Positions 9,403 through 19,072 of a stretch of 64,000 bases of DNA are shown in pieces. The stretch comes from Corynebacterium fournieri (lineage in GTDB: Bacteria > Actinomycetota > Actinomycetes > Mycobacteriales > Mycobacteriaceae), in NCBI RefSeq assembly GCF_030408775.1, contig NZ_CP047210.1, forward strand, positions 1,550,001 through 1,614,000, given 5' to 3'. A program made the translations under genes and the position numbers. The notes below the pieces were generated by a model, which was given only the letters and a program-made list of their open reading frames with translations, was not told where the DNA came from and did not search any database. The number at the start of each line of letters is the position of its first letter. Position 1 is the first letter of the stretch.

Positions 9403-9714
9403 CTAACGGAGCGCCGGATTAATCATCGTCGCACCGATGAGCATTTGGACGAGCATCAGCACAAAAAACAGGACGATGACGCTCACATCCAGCCCGACCC
9501 CGCTGCCGCCGAGACGCAGCGGCGGAATCAGCTTGCGCAGCGCGTTGACCGGCGGATCCGTGGCCCGGAAGATGGGCTCGGCCACCATGATGAACCAGTG
9601 CGGCGGGTCGAACTGCTTGGAAAACGACTGCACCATCTCAATGATGATGCGCACGATCACCAGCAGCGAGTAAAGCCCCACCAGGGCGTAAAGAATTGCT
9701 CCAAAAAGTGCCAC
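9403..9714 (-). CDS. YggT family membrane protein
   Basis: Predicted 103-residue membrane protein. There are two hydrophobic segments (about residues 3-27 and 75-98) with a conserved amphipathic stretch between them (FRATDPPVNALRKLIPPLRLGG), the YggT signature. The gene lies between sepF and wag31, its usual place in Gram-positive dcw clusters, but its biochemical role is unknown. GTG 9714 is 18 bp after the sepF stop. TAGGGT ends 8 nt before it, so the gene could also be read from a leaderless transcript. Confidence 0.88.
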   Translation of the reverse strand: MALFGAILYALVGLYSLLVIVRIIIEMVQSFSKQFDPPHWFIMVAEPIFRATDPPVNALRKLIPPLRLGGSGVGLDVSVIVLFFVLMLVQMLIGATMINPALR

Positions 9715-9732
9715 GCGACAACACCCTAGCGG

Positions 9733-10269
9733 CTAGCGCAGACCGGCAGCGCGCTTGAGGTCTTCCTTCTGCAGGTTCGCGTTCTCCGGCACGATGGCGA
9801 ATACGCGCTTGCGGGTCTCAGAGTCGCGCGAGAGGTTGTGCATGCCGCCGCGCAGGGCGAAGCACAGGCCCGCGGCGAAGTCCACGATGCGCTTCGCGTC
9901 GGCGGTGTCCAGGTCGGTCAGGTCCATGACGACCGCGTCGCCGTCGCGGAAGGGCTCGCCGATCTCCTTGGCGTCGTTGTAGTTGCGCGGCGCGGCGGTA
10001 ACGATGTGCGTGGTGGAGCGGTAGCTCGGACGCACGCTTTCGCGGCCGTAATCGCGGCGCTCGGTGTGGATGGGGCGCTCGACGCGCGACGGACGCTCGG
10101 GGCGCTCCGTACGATCTGCACGGTCCGCACGGTCGTAGGCGGTGGAGCCGGCGGCTGCGGCGCCGGCCGCGGCTGCGCCGTACTGCGGGTCGTCGTAGTA
10201 GGCATCGTCCTCGCCGTGGTCGACGGGGCCGAGGCCAAAAAAGTCTTTAGCGCTGTCGAAAAAGGACAT
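9733..10269 (-). CDS. sepF: Cell division protein SepF
   Basis: Predicted 178-residue FtsZ membrane anchor. The N-terminal amphipathic helix is SFFDSAKDFFGLG, which binds membrane. A variable Ala/Arg/Glu-rich linker follows (residues about 20-90). The C-terminal SepF core begins near IVTAAPRNYNDAKEIGEPFRD and includes DLTDLDTADAKRIVDFAAGL. In actinobacteria that lack FtsA and ZipA, SepF is the main FtsZ anchor; the target peptide DVPDFMR is present at the end of FtsZ in this window. The gene lies 39 bp after yggS. Confidence 0.95.
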   Translation of the reverse strand: MSFFDSAKDFFGLGPVDHGEDDAYYDDPQYGAAAAGAAAAGSTAYDRADRADRTERPERPSRVERPIHTERRDYGRESVRPSYRSTTHIVTAAPRNYNDAKEIGEPFRDGDAVVMDLTDLDTADAKRIVDFAAGLCFALRGGMHNLSRDSETRKRVFAIVPENANLQKEDLKRAAGLR

Positions 10270-10308
10270 GCGGGTGGCTCCTTTGATGGGGGTGATTCGC
10301 GGTGGATT

Positions 10309-11007
10309 TTAGCGTACGGGGCGGGGCCCGAGGAGGGCTGTTCCGACACGCACGATATCGGAGCCGCAGGCGATGGCGTCGGCGAAATCACCGCTCATAC
10401 CTGCGGAAAGTCTCAAGCTTCGGTTGAGCTCTGCCCCATACGAGTCCGTCATTTCGCGTGCTGCTGCAAACACCTCCCGCGGCTGCGCGTCGAGCGGCGG
10501 AACGACCATAAAACCGGCCATGGTCAGATGCTCGGCATCTTCGACCGCCTCCACGATCGCGGGCGCATCGTCCGGGCGTGCGCCGCCGCGGGCGGAATCG
10601 CCGTCGTAAGACAGTTGCACCATGCACGGCAGCGTGGCGGTGGTGCGGTCTCCGCGTTCGAGCGCGAGCGCCATGCCGCGCTCCAAGCCGTGGGCGAGCT
10701 TGAGCGAATCCAGGGAGTGCACCTCCGCGGCCCACCGCGCGACGGAGTTGGCCTTCTTGGACTGGATCTGGCCGATCATGGCGATGCCGCAGCGGCCGTC
10801 AAGTTCCGCCGCCTTGTCGCGCGCCTCCTGTTCGCGGTTCTCCCCCACCAGCGTGAAGTCTCGCTCAGCCAGCTCGACGATGCGCTGGACGGGGTGGAAC
10901 TTGGTCACCGGCAGCAGCGCCACGCTGCCTTCGGGGCGGCCCGCGGCACGCTCTGCGTCGCGGATCTGCTGGCGGACAGTATCGATGTTGCGGTCAAGAT
11001 CAGACAT
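10309..11007 (-). CDS. YggS/PROSC family pyridoxal phosphate homeostasis protein
   Basis: Predicted 232-residue single-domain PLP-binding protein with the fold of alanine racemase's barrel. The PLP lysine sits in LLPVTKFHPV (usual motif VSKT.P). The phosphate-binding end is LSAGMSGDFADAIACGSDIVRVGTALLG, and HSLDS is also conserved. The family buffers PLP and has no known enzymatic activity. The start overlaps the end of pgeF by 8 bp, indicating translational coupling in the division operon. Confidence 0.93.
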   Translation of the reverse strand: MSDLDRNIDTVRQQIRDAERAAGRPEGSVALLPVTKFHPVQRIVELAERDFTLVGENREQEARDKAAELDGRCGIAMIGQIQSKKANSVARWAAEVHSLDSLKLAHGLERGMALALERGDRTTATLPCMVQLSYDGDSARGGARPDDAPAIVEAVEDAEHLTMAGFMVVPPLDAQPREVFAAAREMTDSYGAELNRSLRLSAGMSGDFADAIACGSDIVRVGTALLGPRPVR

Positions 11008-11725
11008 AGGGCATCCAAATTACGCCAGCTTGGCGCCCGGTGACGCCCTCGCGGCGATGGGAGAAGAATGCGTTGTCCGTGATGGTGTCGCGCGGATCGG
11101 CGTCGATGTGGGTCACACCCAGGCTCATCAGTTGGCGCACCAGCCCCGCGCGGACGTCGATGCCGGGGGTGCCCTTCTTCGTCTTCGCCAGGGAGCCGGG
11201 CAGATGCTTTTCGACGTCTACAGCCATCTCCCGCGGGACCTCGTACGACGCACCGGCCGCCGCCGGGCCCAGCAGCACCTGGATCCGGGCAGGGTCCGCG
11301 CCGAGCTCCACCATCGCCTCGACCGTGTTCTTCACCACCCCGTTGCGCGCGCCCATGCGGCCGGCGTGGGCCGCGCCGATCACGCCGGCGGTGTGGTCGG
11401 AGAGCAACACCGGGGTGCAATCCGCCACCAGCACGCACAGAGCCAGGTTCTTCTCCTTGGTGACGAGGGCATCGGTAGCTTCGACGGGGTGCTCCGAAGG
11501 CCCGTCGACAAGCGTGACTGTGTTGGTGTGCAGCTGCTCCATCCACACGAACCGGTCCTCGGGCAGGCCGAGGATGCCGGCGAGGCGGGAGCGGTTCGCC
11601 GCGACGTCCGCGGGGTCGTCGCCGACGTGGGTGCCCAGGTTGAAGGAATCATAAGGGGCAGCAGAAACCCCGCCCGCACGGGAAGTAAACACCATGCGGA
11701 CGGGGCGAGTGGAAGTATCTGGCAT
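11000..11725 (-). CDS. pgeF: PgeF/YfiH (laccase-domain) family protein
   Basis: Predicted 241-residue protein of the YfiH/LACC1 family, called multicopper polyphenol oxidase domain in older annotation and peptidoglycan editing factor in newer work. The metal or active-site residues are visible: His in QLHTNTV, Cys in VADCTPVLLSD, and His in GAAHAGRMGARNG (the usual motif is AHAGWRG). It lies 13 bp after ftsZ, the common position in actinobacteria. Whether it edits UDP-MurNAc peptides here, as reported for E. coli YfiH, is inference. Confidence 0.88.
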   Translation of the reverse strand: MPDTSTRPVRMVFTSRAGGVSAAPYDSFNLGTHVGDDPADVAANRSRLAGILGLPEDRFVWMEQLHTNTVTLVDGPSEHPVEATDALVTKEKNLALCVLVADCTPVLLSDHTAGVIGAAHAGRMGARNGVVKNTVEAMVELGADPARIQVLLGPAAAGASYEVPREMAVDVEKHLPGSLAKTKKGTPGIDVRAGLVRQLMSLGVTHIDADPRDTITDNAFFSHRREGVTGRQAGVIWMPYV

Positions 11726-11738
11726 GTCGCCAGCTTAA

Positions 11739-12929
11739 CTAGCGCATGAAGTCCGGCACATCGACGTCATCGAAGCCGCCGTCAAAACCACCATCGAAGC
11801 CGCCGTCTCGGGGCTCGCGGGGCTCGCGCTCACGCTCGGTGAACAGGCCGCTGCGGCTGCTCGGCTCGTAGCGGTGGCGCGGCTGGTAGTCCTCGCGCTT
11901 CGGCTCCGCCTCCACAACCTTGCTGGAGGTCGGCTCCGGCTGCGGGGCCTCCTTTTCGGACGGCTCGACCTGGCGCGCGTTGGCCTTCTCGTCGAAGCCG
12001 GTGGCGATGATGGTCACGCGGACCTCGTCGCCCAGGTTGTCGTCGATGATGGTGCCGAAGATGATGTTGGCGTCTTCGTCGGCCTTCTCCTCCACGATGG
12101 AAGCTGCGTTGTTGACCTCCATCAGGCCCAGGTCGGAGCCGCCGGCGACGGAGATGAGCACGCCCTTGGCGCCTTCCATGGTGGTCTCCAGCAGCGGGGA
12201 GTTGATGGCCTGCTCAGTTGCGGTCATCACCCGGTTCTCGCCGCGGGCGGAGCCGACGCCCATGAGTGCGGAGCCCGCATCCGCCATGACGGAGCGCACG
12301 TCCGCGAAGTCCACGTTGATCATGCCCGGAATGGTGATCAGGTTGGTGATGCCCTGAACACCGTTGTAGAGCACCTCGTCCGCCGCGCGGAACGCTTCCA
12401 TCATGGACAGCTCCGCGTCGCCGAGCTGCAGCAGGCGGTCGTTCGGGATGACGATGACGGTGTCGCAGACCTCCTTGAGGTTTTCAATGCCCTCAAGTGC
12501 CTGGCGGGTGCGGCGCTTGCCCTCGAAGGTGAAGGGGCGGGTGACCACACCGATGGTCAGCGCGCCCATCTTCTTGGCGATGCCGGCCACCACCGGGGCG
12601 GCGCCAGTGCCCGTGCCGCCGCCCTCGCCGGCGGTGACAAAGACCATGTCGGAGCCCTTCAAGGACTCCTCGATCTCCTGCTTGTGGTCCTCGGCGGAGG
12701 TGCGACCGACCTCCGGGTTCGCGCCTGCGCCCAGGCCGCGGGTGGCTTCGCGCCCGATATCGAGCTTCGTGTCTGCATCCGTAAACAGCAGCGCCTGCGA
12801 GTCGGTGTTGATAGCAACGAACTCGACGCCCTTCAGGCCTTCCTCGATCATGCGGTTGACGGCGTTGACGCCGCCGCCGCCGACACCGACGACGCGGATC
12901 ATGGCGAGGTAGTTGGCGGGAGAGGTCAT
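11739..12929 (-). CDS. ftsZ: Cell division GTPase FtsZ
   Basis: Predicted 396-residue tubulin homologue forming the Z-ring. ATG 12929 ([20 protein letters not shown]) follows AAAGGCGAG and matches corynebacterial FtsZ. The GTP-binding tubulin signature [12 protein letters not shown] is near residue 105, with the T7 loop [11 protein letters not shown] near 205. After the globular core (to about residue 316) come an acidic/Arg linker, [13 protein letters not shown] repeats and the conserved C-terminal peptide DVPDFMR that binds SepF. The 133-bp gap to ftsQ holds a perfect hairpin and probably the ftsZ promoters. Confidence 0.98.
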   Translation of the reverse strand: MTSPANYLAMIRVVGVGGGGVNAVNRMIEEGLKGVEFVAINTDSQALLFTDADTKLDIGREATRGLGAGANPEVGRTSAEDHKQEIEESLKGSDMVFVTAGEGGGTGTGAAPVVAGIAKKMGALTIGVVTRPFTFEGKRRTRQALEGIENLKEVCDTVIVIPNDRLLQLGDAELSMMEAFRAADEVLYNGVQGITNLITIPGMINVDFADVRSVMADAGSALMGVGSARGENRVMTATEQAINSPLLETTMEGAKGVLISVAGGSDLGLMEVNNAASIVEEKADEDANIIFGTIIDDNLGDEVRVTIIATGFDEKANARQVEPSEKEAPQPEPTSSKVVEAEPKREDYQPRHRYEPSSRSGLFTEREREPREPRDGGFDGGFDGGFDDVDVPDFMR

Positions 12930-13019
12930 GGTGGTGGTCTCGCCTTTCACAAGTTGGTTTTTACAGTTGCTACCCATCTTGTGTGAAAGCGCGCCGATTT
13001 TTGTTTTCTGGGTCGGCGT

Positions 13020-13054
13020 GTCACAACCCTAAACCTATACTTTAGGGTTGTGAC
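13020..13054. repeat. Perfect 14-bp inverted repeat between ftsQ and ftsZ
   Basis: GTCACAACCCTAAA (13020-13033) and TTTAGGGTTGTGAC (13041-13054) flank the 7-nt loop CCTATAC. It starts 9 bp past the ftsQ stop and ends 91 bp before the ftsZ start. No T-run follows on the minus strand, so it is more likely an operator, attenuator or processing site than an intrinsic terminator. Confidence 0.8.
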
Positions 13055-13062
13055 CTGCGGTT

Positions 13063-13710
13063 TTAGCGCGAAGTGACCAGTTCCGGGTTGGAAATGTTGA
13101 ATGTTTCTCCCGGCAACTGCAGCACCGTTTCAAGCGCGAGCGCCTTATTGCGGTTGTCCTCCGACGCGCCCCACGTCACCGCGCGGCCGTCCTGCAGCTT
13201 GAGCACGAAACTGTGCTCCCCCTCCATGGTCAGTTCGCGGACCTGCGGGCGGGCCGGGTCGCTGATCGAGGAGGCCACCTCCACAGCTTGGCGCATCTGA
13301 CCTTCTCCGATGTTGACCAGCTGCACGGTACCCACCGGCGGCTCAGCCACGACGAAATCCGTGCCCTCACTGTCGATGAGGTGCGGCTGCCCGGACTGGT
13401 CGATCCACGCCACCGGCGTGTGCTCTTCTACAGAGATATCCACCGCGTTCGGCCAGTTGCGCTTCACGGTGGCGGACTCCACCCACGGGTTGCCCGCGAC
13501 GCGGTGGGCCGCGCCGCGCACATCCGCCCGCCCGATCGGGGTGCCCGCTTCAATTCCCGCGAGCGACTCCACCTCCTGCACCGGCAGGTTCACGGCCCCG
13601 TCCACATTGACGGAGTCCACCGGCATGGCCGGGGTAAAGGGCAAGGCTGCCGCGACGGCGAGCACGAACGCGATACAGCCGGCGACGATGGCGATAGTGC
13701 GGCGCGACAC
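13063..13710 (-). CDS. ftsQ: Cell division protein FtsQ
   Basis: Predicted 215-residue divisome protein. GTG 13710 directly follows the murC TAA. A short cytoplasmic N-terminus and one transmembrane helix (residues about 5-26, IAIVAGCIAFVLAVAAALPF) precede the POTRA domain (VDSVNVDGAVNLPVQEVESLAGIEAGTPIGR, split by the usual N-P-W-V motif NPWVESATV). The FtsQ domain follows, ending in LVTSR. It connects FtsL/FtsB and FtsW/FtsI. Short for the family but otherwise intact. Confidence 0.93.
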   Translation of the reverse strand: MSRRTIAIVAGCIAFVLAVAAALPFTPAMPVDSVNVDGAVNLPVQEVESLAGIEAGTPIGRADVRGAAHRVAGNPWVESATVKRNWPNAVDISVEEHTPVAWIDQSGQPHLIDSEGTDFVVAEPPVGTVQLVNIGEGQMRQAVEVASSISDPARPQVRELTMEGEHSFVLKLQDGRAVTWGASEDNRNKALALETVLQLPGETFNISNPELVTSR

Positions 13711-15132
13711 TTAGGCCTCCTGCAGCGCGGCGAGGATCTCGTCGGCGAGCAAGGTCACGCTGCCAGCGCCCATCGTCAGCACCAGGTCCCCGGGTTTGAC
13801 TGCGGAAGCCACCGTGGCCGGCGCTGCGGAGAAGTCCGGCTCCAGGCGCACTGGCGCAGTCATCTTTTCGGCGATGATCCTGGAGGTCACGCCTTCCACG
13901 GGGGTCTCTCGGGCACCGAAGATGTCCAGCAGAATGCATTCGTCGCTAAGCGAAAGCGCCTCGGCGAACTCGGCGGCGAACTCCTGGGTGCGCGAGTACA
14001 GGTGCGGCTGGAAGCACACGACAACGCGTGCGCCGTCGCCCTCCGCGGCCACCTTGTCGCGCGCAGCGGTGAGCACGGCGGCGACCTCGGTCGGGTGGTG
14101 AGCGTAGTCGTCGTACACGCGGGTTCCGCCCACTTCGCCCTTGAACTCGAAACGGCGCCGCACGCCCGTGAACTCGCTCAGCCCTTGCGCGAGCTTGGCC
14201 GGATCCGCGCCCACGAGCACGCCGGCCAGCAGCGCGGCCGCAGAGTTGAGCACCATGTGACGGCCCGGAATGGCCATCGTGTACAGCACCTCGCCGGAAA
14301 TGCGCTCGGTGCGCAGCTCCACGTCGACCACGGTGCGCTCACCTTCCTGGCGCTCGCCGGTGATGACAGCCGCCGCCGGAATCTGCGGGTGGCGCGCCGC
14401 GGCCTCCGCCGTGCCGTAGCCGGACACGGTCAGCCCCCGCTCGAGGGCCCGCTCGCCGCAGGGGGCGGCATTGTCGTCGTCGAGGCAGACCACCACGTGC
14501 TTGGCAATGTCAGCGAAGTCGTCGAAGACCTGGAAGTACTTCTCGCGCGTGCCGTAGAAATCCAGGTGGTCCGGCTCGATGTTGGTGATCACGGCCACAT
14601 CCGGTGCGTAGCGCAGCAGCGAGGCGTCAGATTCGTCCGCCTCTGCCACGAACACGTTGCCCTGGCCGTGGTGGGCGTTCGTGCCCGCGCGGTTGAGCTG
14701 GCCACCGATCGCGAACGAGGGATCCTCCCCCGCCGCCTGCAGCGCCACCACCGCCATGGAGGTCGTCGACGTCTTGCCGTGGGTGCCGGCAAGCAGGATC
14801 TGGGTGGAGCCTTCCATCAGCTCCGCCAGCAGGTCGGAGCGGCGCAACAGCGGGATTCCCTCACGCTTGGCGCGCACCAGCTCCGGATTGTCCTGCGGGA
14901 TGGCGGCGAAGCTGGTCACCACGGCAGTAGGCAATTCGCCGGAAAGCTCCAGATTGGCCTCGTCGTGGCCGAGCGCCACCGTCGCCCCCTTCGCCTTCAG
15001 CGCGCGCACCGGGCGCGAATCCTTCGCATCGGAGCCGGTGACCGTCGCACCGCGGTCCAGCAGGATGTGCGCGACGCCGGACATGCCGGCGCCGCCGATG
15101 CCGATGAGGTGGACGCGGGAGAGATCTGTCAT
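13711..15132 (-). CDS. murC: UDP-N-acetylmuramate--L-alanine ligase
   Basis: Predicted 473-residue Mur ligase adding L-Ala to UDP-MurNAc. The N-terminal Rossmann motif [14 protein letters not shown] binds the uridine nucleotide. The ATP loop is [14 protein letters not shown], and the central domain has [10 protein letters not shown] and [12 protein letters not shown]. The C-terminal domain includes [11 protein letters not shown]. It starts exactly where murG ends (TAA then ATG), so the pair is translationally coupled. Confidence 0.97.
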   Translation of the reverse strand: MTDLSRVHLIGIGGAGMSGVAHILLDRGATVTGSDAKDSRPVRALKAKGATVALGHDEANLELSGELPTAVVTSFAAIPQDNPELVRAKREGIPLLRRSDLLAELMEGSTQILLAGTHGKTSTTSMAVVALQAAGEDPSFAIGGQLNRAGTNAHHGQGNVFVAEADESDASLLRYAPDVAVITNIEPDHLDFYGTREKYFQVFDDFADIAKHVVVCLDDDNAAPCGERALERGLTVSGYGTAEAAARHPQIPAAAVITGERQEGERTVVDVELRTERISGEVLYTMAIPGRHMVLNSAAALLAGVLVGADPAKLAQGLSEFTGVRRRFEFKGEVGGTRVYDDYAHHPTEVAAVLTAARDKVAAEGDGARVVVCFQPHLYSRTQEFAAEFAEALSLSDECILLDIFGARETPVEGVTSRIIAEKMTAPVRLEPDFSAAPATVASAVKPGDLVLTMGAGSVTLLADEILAALQEA

Positions 15133-16212
15133 TTACTTGTCCTTTCCAGCTGCCGCGGCGATGCGCGCGGCGAGGTCTTCGGCAACACTTCCGGCACCGG
15201 AATCCTGCAGAGCGGCGCGCATTGCTGCGCGTGCCTCGGGGTCCAGCAGGGGCACTAGCTTGTCGACGAGCACGTCACCGTCGAGCGCCGCATCGTCGAT
15301 CCGCAGCGCCGCCCCGGTGGCTACCAGGTGGGCGGAGTTGAGCCCCTGCTCGCCGTTGCCGTGCGGCAGAGGGATGTAGATGGCGGGCAGGCCGGCAGCG
15401 GAGTTTTCGGCCACCGTCATCGCGCCGGAGCGGCACACCACGACATCGGCCACGGCGTAGGCGGCCTCCATATCGTCGATGTACGGCACCGCCGTGTAAT
15501 GGTCGTGCTTGGCGGGCGCGTCGTTTTTCCGCCCGTAGGCGTGCAGGATCTGATACCCCGCCTCGGTGAGCCGCTCCACAGCCCCGGCGAGCGCGGTATT
15601 GATGCTCACTGCTCCCTGGGAGCCGCCGGTGACCAGGATCGTGGGGCGGTTGTCTTCCAGGCCCCACATGCGCAGGCCCCGCTCGCGCTTCGCACCGTCC
15701 GGGTCCACGCCCACGCCCGGGCGCACCGGCACGCCGACGACATCCCCGGCCATGCCGGAGTTCGGCACCGCGTTAAACCCCGTGCCACCGAGTTTGACGC
15801 CGAGCTTGTTGGCCATGCCAGCCAGCGCGTTCGTCTCGAGCACGAAGAACGGCAGGCCGAGCGATTTCGCGGCAAGGTACGCCGGCGCGGCGACGTAGCC
15901 GCCGGTGCCGAACACCGCCTGCGCGCCCGTGACCTTCATGGCCTTGCGCGCCTGGTGCACGCTGCGGCGCAGCTTCCACGGCACCGCCGCCAGCTTCCAC
16001 GGCTTCTTCCGCGGGATGGGCACTGGGTCGATCAACGCGAGCTCGAAGCCGCGGGCAGGCACGATCGTGGTCTCCAACCCACGCTCCGTGCCGAGCGCGA
16101 CCACATGGGCCCCGTAGGCGTCGCGAAGCACCTCCGCGACAGCGAGTGCGGGTTCGATGTGGCCTGCGGTGCCGCCGCCTGCGACAACAACACTGAATGT
16201 CTCTTTCGGCAT
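15133..16212 (-). CDS. murG: MurG: UDP-GlcNAc transferase forming lipid II
   Basis: Predicted 359-residue peripheral GT-B glycosyltransferase (family GT28). ATG 16212 follows GGAGAGTT, 7 bp after the ftsW stop; an in-frame start at 16254 would lie inside ftsW and is rejected. The N-terminal loop is VVVAGGGTAGHIEPALAVAE and the donor-site motifs are VTGGSQGAVSIN and CRSGAMTVAENSAAGLPAI. It adds GlcNAc to lipid I at the inner face of the membrane. Confidence 0.97.
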   Translation of the reverse strand: MPKETFSVVVAGGGTAGHIEPALAVAEVLRDAYGAHVVALGTERGLETTIVPARGFELALIDPVPIPRKKPWKLAAVPWKLRRSVHQARKAMKVTGAQAVFGTGGYVAAPAYLAAKSLGLPFFVLETNALAGMANKLGVKLGGTGFNAVPNSGMAGDVVGVPVRPGVGVDPDGAKRERGLRMWGLEDNRPTILVTGGSQGAVSINTALAGAVERLTEAGYQILHAYGRKNDAPAKHDHYTAVPYIDDMEAAYAVADVVVCRSGAMTVAENSAAGLPAIYIPLPHGNGEQGLNSAHLVATGAALRIDDAALDGDVLVDKLVPLLDPEARAAMRAALQDSGAGSVAEDLAARIAAAAGKDK

Positions 16213-16219
16213 AACTCTC

Positions 16220-17617
16220 CTAACGCCGCGGGGTGGGCCGGTGTGGCTGCCCATGATATGCCTGCGTCACCGGTGTGCCGTAGCGCTCGCGGCGCGGAGC
16301 GGCTGCCGGTGCCGGGCGGGACTGCTTGCGCGCGCGGGGCTCGCCGATGAAAAAGACGCGGTCGAACACGGGGCGGCCGTAGTTCTGCATCGAGGAAATC
16401 GCGTCCGGCTCGTGGCGGGCCACCGATGCCAGCACACCCATCGCGCCGAGGGTGAACACAGCGGAGGAGCCGCCGGCAGACAGCATGGGCAGCTGAATGC
16501 CGGTCACCGGCAGCAGGCCCACCACGTAGCCGATGTTGATGAAGGCCTGGGAGACGACAGCCGCGGTCAGCGACGCAGCCATCAACGTCTGGTACTGCGT
16601 CTGCGCGCGGCGCGCGGTGCGCAACCCGAAAAAGCCCAGCAGGGCGAACAGGATGATCACCAGCGCCCCGCCCCACAGGCCGAGCTCCTCGCCGATGACG
16701 GCGAAGATGAAGTCGTTGCGCGCCTCCGGCAGGTAGAACCACTTCGCGCGGGACTGCCCCAGGCCGACGCCGAAGATGTGGCCGTCCGCCAGAGAAAGGA
16801 AGCCCTGGTGGGACTGGAACGCAACACCCCTCGTGTCGTCGAAGTGGCCGTGCAGCGCGTCGAAGTAGACGTGGAAGCGGTTCGAGCGGAAGCCGCCCGA
16901 GAGGAACATGACCACCATCGCCAAAAAGCCCGATGCGACCACCACGCCGACCGCCTTCAAGGACACGCCGGCGAATAGGAGGATGAACGCCACCACGACG
17001 GCGAAGGACAGCGCCATGCCCATGTCCCCCTGCATGGCAATGAGGCCGACGCAGATGAGCGAGACAGTCAGAAACGCGAGGAACCCATTTTCCGGTGCAC
17101 TCAACCGGCGCGGATCCTTGTTTGCCAGAATCTTCGCGCCCCACATGGCGATGGCCACGCGCGCGAACTCCGAGGGCTGCAGGCGCAGCGGGCCAGCAAC
17201 CAGCCAGGATTGCGAGCCGACCTCTTCACGGCCGGTGCCCAACGGGGTGAGCACGGCCACAAGCAGCAACACGGCGATGACCATCAGCCAGTTGCTCAAA
17301 CCCCGCAGATGCTCGGGCGGGGTCTTCAGCGCGCCCCAGAACGCGAGCAAACCGAGCACGACCATCACACACTGGCGCGCCGCCTGCGACCACACGCTCG
17401 CGCTGGCCGCGAAGGAAGTCGCCATGGACGAACTCATCACCATGACCACGCCGAGTCCGGCGAGGAACAGCACGATGCTGCGGATCATGGTGTAGTCGAT
17501 CAACGGGCGGGCGTCGAGCGCGTCGCGGATGCGCCGAACGGCCACGCTGATTTTGGATTCTGCAGCCGGGCCCGCCGATCGCGGCGCGGCCTGCCGGGGT
17601 GCGCGTTGAACCGTCAT
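16220..17617 (-). CDS. ftsW: FtsW, SEDS peptidoglycan glycosyltransferase
   Basis: Predicted 465-residue SEDS-family membrane protein with about ten transmembrane helices, which polymerises septal glycan with FtsI. A basic 30-residue N-terminal tail comes first. SEDS signatures include GPLRLQPSEFARVAIAMWGA and the C-terminal region VTGIQLPMLSAGGSSAVFTL. The Arg/Pro-rich C-terminal tail of about 60 residues is cytoplasmic and longer than in E. coli, as in other actinobacteria. The gene ends 7 bp before murG and starts 69 bp after murD. Confidence 0.95.
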   Translation of the reverse strand: MTVQRAPRQAAPRSAGPAAESKISVAVRRIRDALDARPLIDYTMIRSIVLFLAGLGVVMVMSSSMATSFAASASVWSQAARQCVMVVLGLLAFWGALKTPPEHLRGLSNWLMVIAVLLLVAVLTPLGTGREEVGSQSWLVAGPLRLQPSEFARVAIAMWGAKILANKDPRRLSAPENGFLAFLTVSLICVGLIAMQGDMGMALSFAVVVAFILLFAGVSLKAVGVVVASGFLAMVVMFLSGGFRSNRFHVYFDALHGHFDDTRGVAFQSHQGFLSLADGHIFGVGLGQSRAKWFYLPEARNDFIFAVIGEELGLWGGALVIILFALLGFFGLRTARRAQTQYQTLMAASLTAAVVSQAFINIGYVVGLLPVTGIQLPMLSAGGSSAVFTLGAMGVLASVARHEPDAISSMQNYGRPVFDRVFFIGEPRARKQSRPAPAAAPRRERYGTPVTQAYHGQPHRPTPRR

Positions 17618-17686
17618 GCTGCCCTTTCGATTGGAACCGCGGAAGAAAACCTCAACCTCTAGTTGAGCTTACTTGCTGTGCGAGTC

Positions 17687-19072
17687 TCAGTGTCGCATTG
17701 CGGCGGCCGCGAAGGCGTCGCCACGCGCCGACATGCCGGAAAACATGTCCAGACTCGCAGCAGCCGGCGCCAGCAGCACCGTGTCTCCCGGCTGCGCCTG
17801 GGTCGCAGCCCACGCCACGACCTCATCCATCGCTTGCTCCGGGTCCTGCGCATCGGAGACAAACACCGGCACCTCGGGCGCCACCTGCTGCACCGAAGCG
17901 CGGATGAGCTCGCGGTCCACGCCGAGCAGGGCGACCGCGCGGAATTGCTCCGCGTGCGCCTTCACCACTGCGTCCACAGACGCGCCCTTGAGCTGGCCGC
18001 CGGCGACCCACACCACCGTGCCCGCACCCGTGAGCGCCGAGTGCGCAGCGTGCGGGTTTGTGGCCTTGGAGTTGTCCACCCAGTTCACACCGCCGCCCGA
18101 GTGCACGACAGCGCCACGGTGCCCCTGCACCTGGTAGGCGTCCAGTGCACGCTGAATGTGCTGCGCGGTGGCACCTTGTGTGAGTGCCACCGCGGTGGCT
18201 GCGAGTGCGTCGAGCACACCCGCCGCACCGGCAGGCTCGATGCCGTCGGCGCTTGCGACGTCCACCGTCTTGCCGTCCAACTTGGCCACGACACGCCCGT
18301 CGGCGACACCGACCTGGCTGTCCGCCGGCTCCCCCAGCGTGAAGCCGATGATGTCGCTGCGGCCGGTCGCTTCCGCCAGGCGCGCGACCTCCGCGTCGTC
18401 GATGCCGGCCACCGCCACCGGGGCGCTGAGCACCTTCGCCTTCGCCGCGGCGTACTCGGCGAAGCTGCCGTGCCAGTCGATGTGGTCGTCTGCGAGGTTC
18501 AGCAGCACGCCCGCGTCCGGCACTAGCTCGGACGACCAGTGCAGCTGGAAACTGGACAGCTCGGCGACGAGCACGTCCAAGCGTTCAGGCGCCATCATCG
18601 CCTCGCCTACCGCGACACCGATGTTTCCGCACGCACCCGCGCGCAGACTGGTGTCCTTGCCCGCCTCGGCCATCATCTGCGCGAGCATGCCCGTCGTGGT
18701 GGTCTTGCCGTTCGTGCCGGTGACCACCAGCCACGTCCGCGGCGCGCCGAACACGCCGGCGCGGTCGAGGCGGAAGCACAGCTCCACATCTCCGATGACT
18801 TCGATGCCGGCCGACATAGCGTCGACAAGCAACGGCGTATCCGGCCGCCACCCGGGTGAGGTGACCACAAGACCCACTTCGGTGAAACGCGCACGAGCCT
18901 CGTCGCCCGTGCACGTGTCGTAGCCGAGGGCGGCGGCGCGCTCACGGCCTTGCTCGTTGTCGTCGACGACGCTGAACCGCGCGCCGACATGCGCGAGCAG
19001 CTTCGCGGCCCCCAAACCCGACACGCCCGCGCCAGCGACGAGGGTGTAGTCCGGCAGCATCGCCGGCGTCAC
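17687..19072 (-). CDS. murD: UDP-N-acetylmuramoylalanine--D-glutamate ligase
   Basis: Predicted 461-residue Mur ligase adding D-Glu. The N-terminal motif is [16 protein letters not shown], the ATP loop is [14 protein letters not shown], and the central motif is [13 protein letters not shown]. The C-terminal domain has [15 protein letters not shown], with the family Lys, and ends in [18 protein letters not shown] 19072 overlaps the mraY stop as GTGA; ATG 19060 is the alternative start. Confidence 0.96.
   Translation of the reverse strand: MTPAMLPDYTLVAGAGVSGLGAAKLLAHVGARFSVVDDNEQGRERAAALGYDTCTGDEARARFTEVGLVVTSPGWRPDTPLLVDAMSAGIEVIGDVELCFRLDRAGVFGAPRTWLVVTGTNGKTTTTGMLAQMMAEAGKDTSLRAGACGNIGVAVGEAMMAPERLDVLVAELSSFQLHWSSELVPDAGVLLNLADDHIDWHGSFAEYAAAKAKVLSAPVAVAGIDDAEVARLAEATGRSDIIGFTLGEPADSQVGVADGRVVAKLDGKTVDVASADGIEPAGAAGVLDALAATAVALTQGATAQHIQRALDAYQVQGHRGAVVHSGGGVNWVDNSKATNPHAAHSALTGAGTVVWVAGGQLKGASVDAVVKAHAEQFRAVALLGVDRELIRASVQQVAPEVPVFVSDAQDPEQAMDEVVAWAATQAQPGDTVLLAPAAASLDMFSGMSARGDAFAAAAMRH

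Noticed and set aside
13020-13054. ftsQ-ftsZ hairpin as a Rho-independent terminator
   Set aside because: No T-tract follows on the coding strand, and ftsZ must be expressed downstream, so a simple terminator call is not supported.
13213-15258. 681-codon open frame on the plus strand opposite ftsQ and murC
   Set aside because: Low-complexity His/Arg/Gly translation antisense to two well-supported genes; no start signal.
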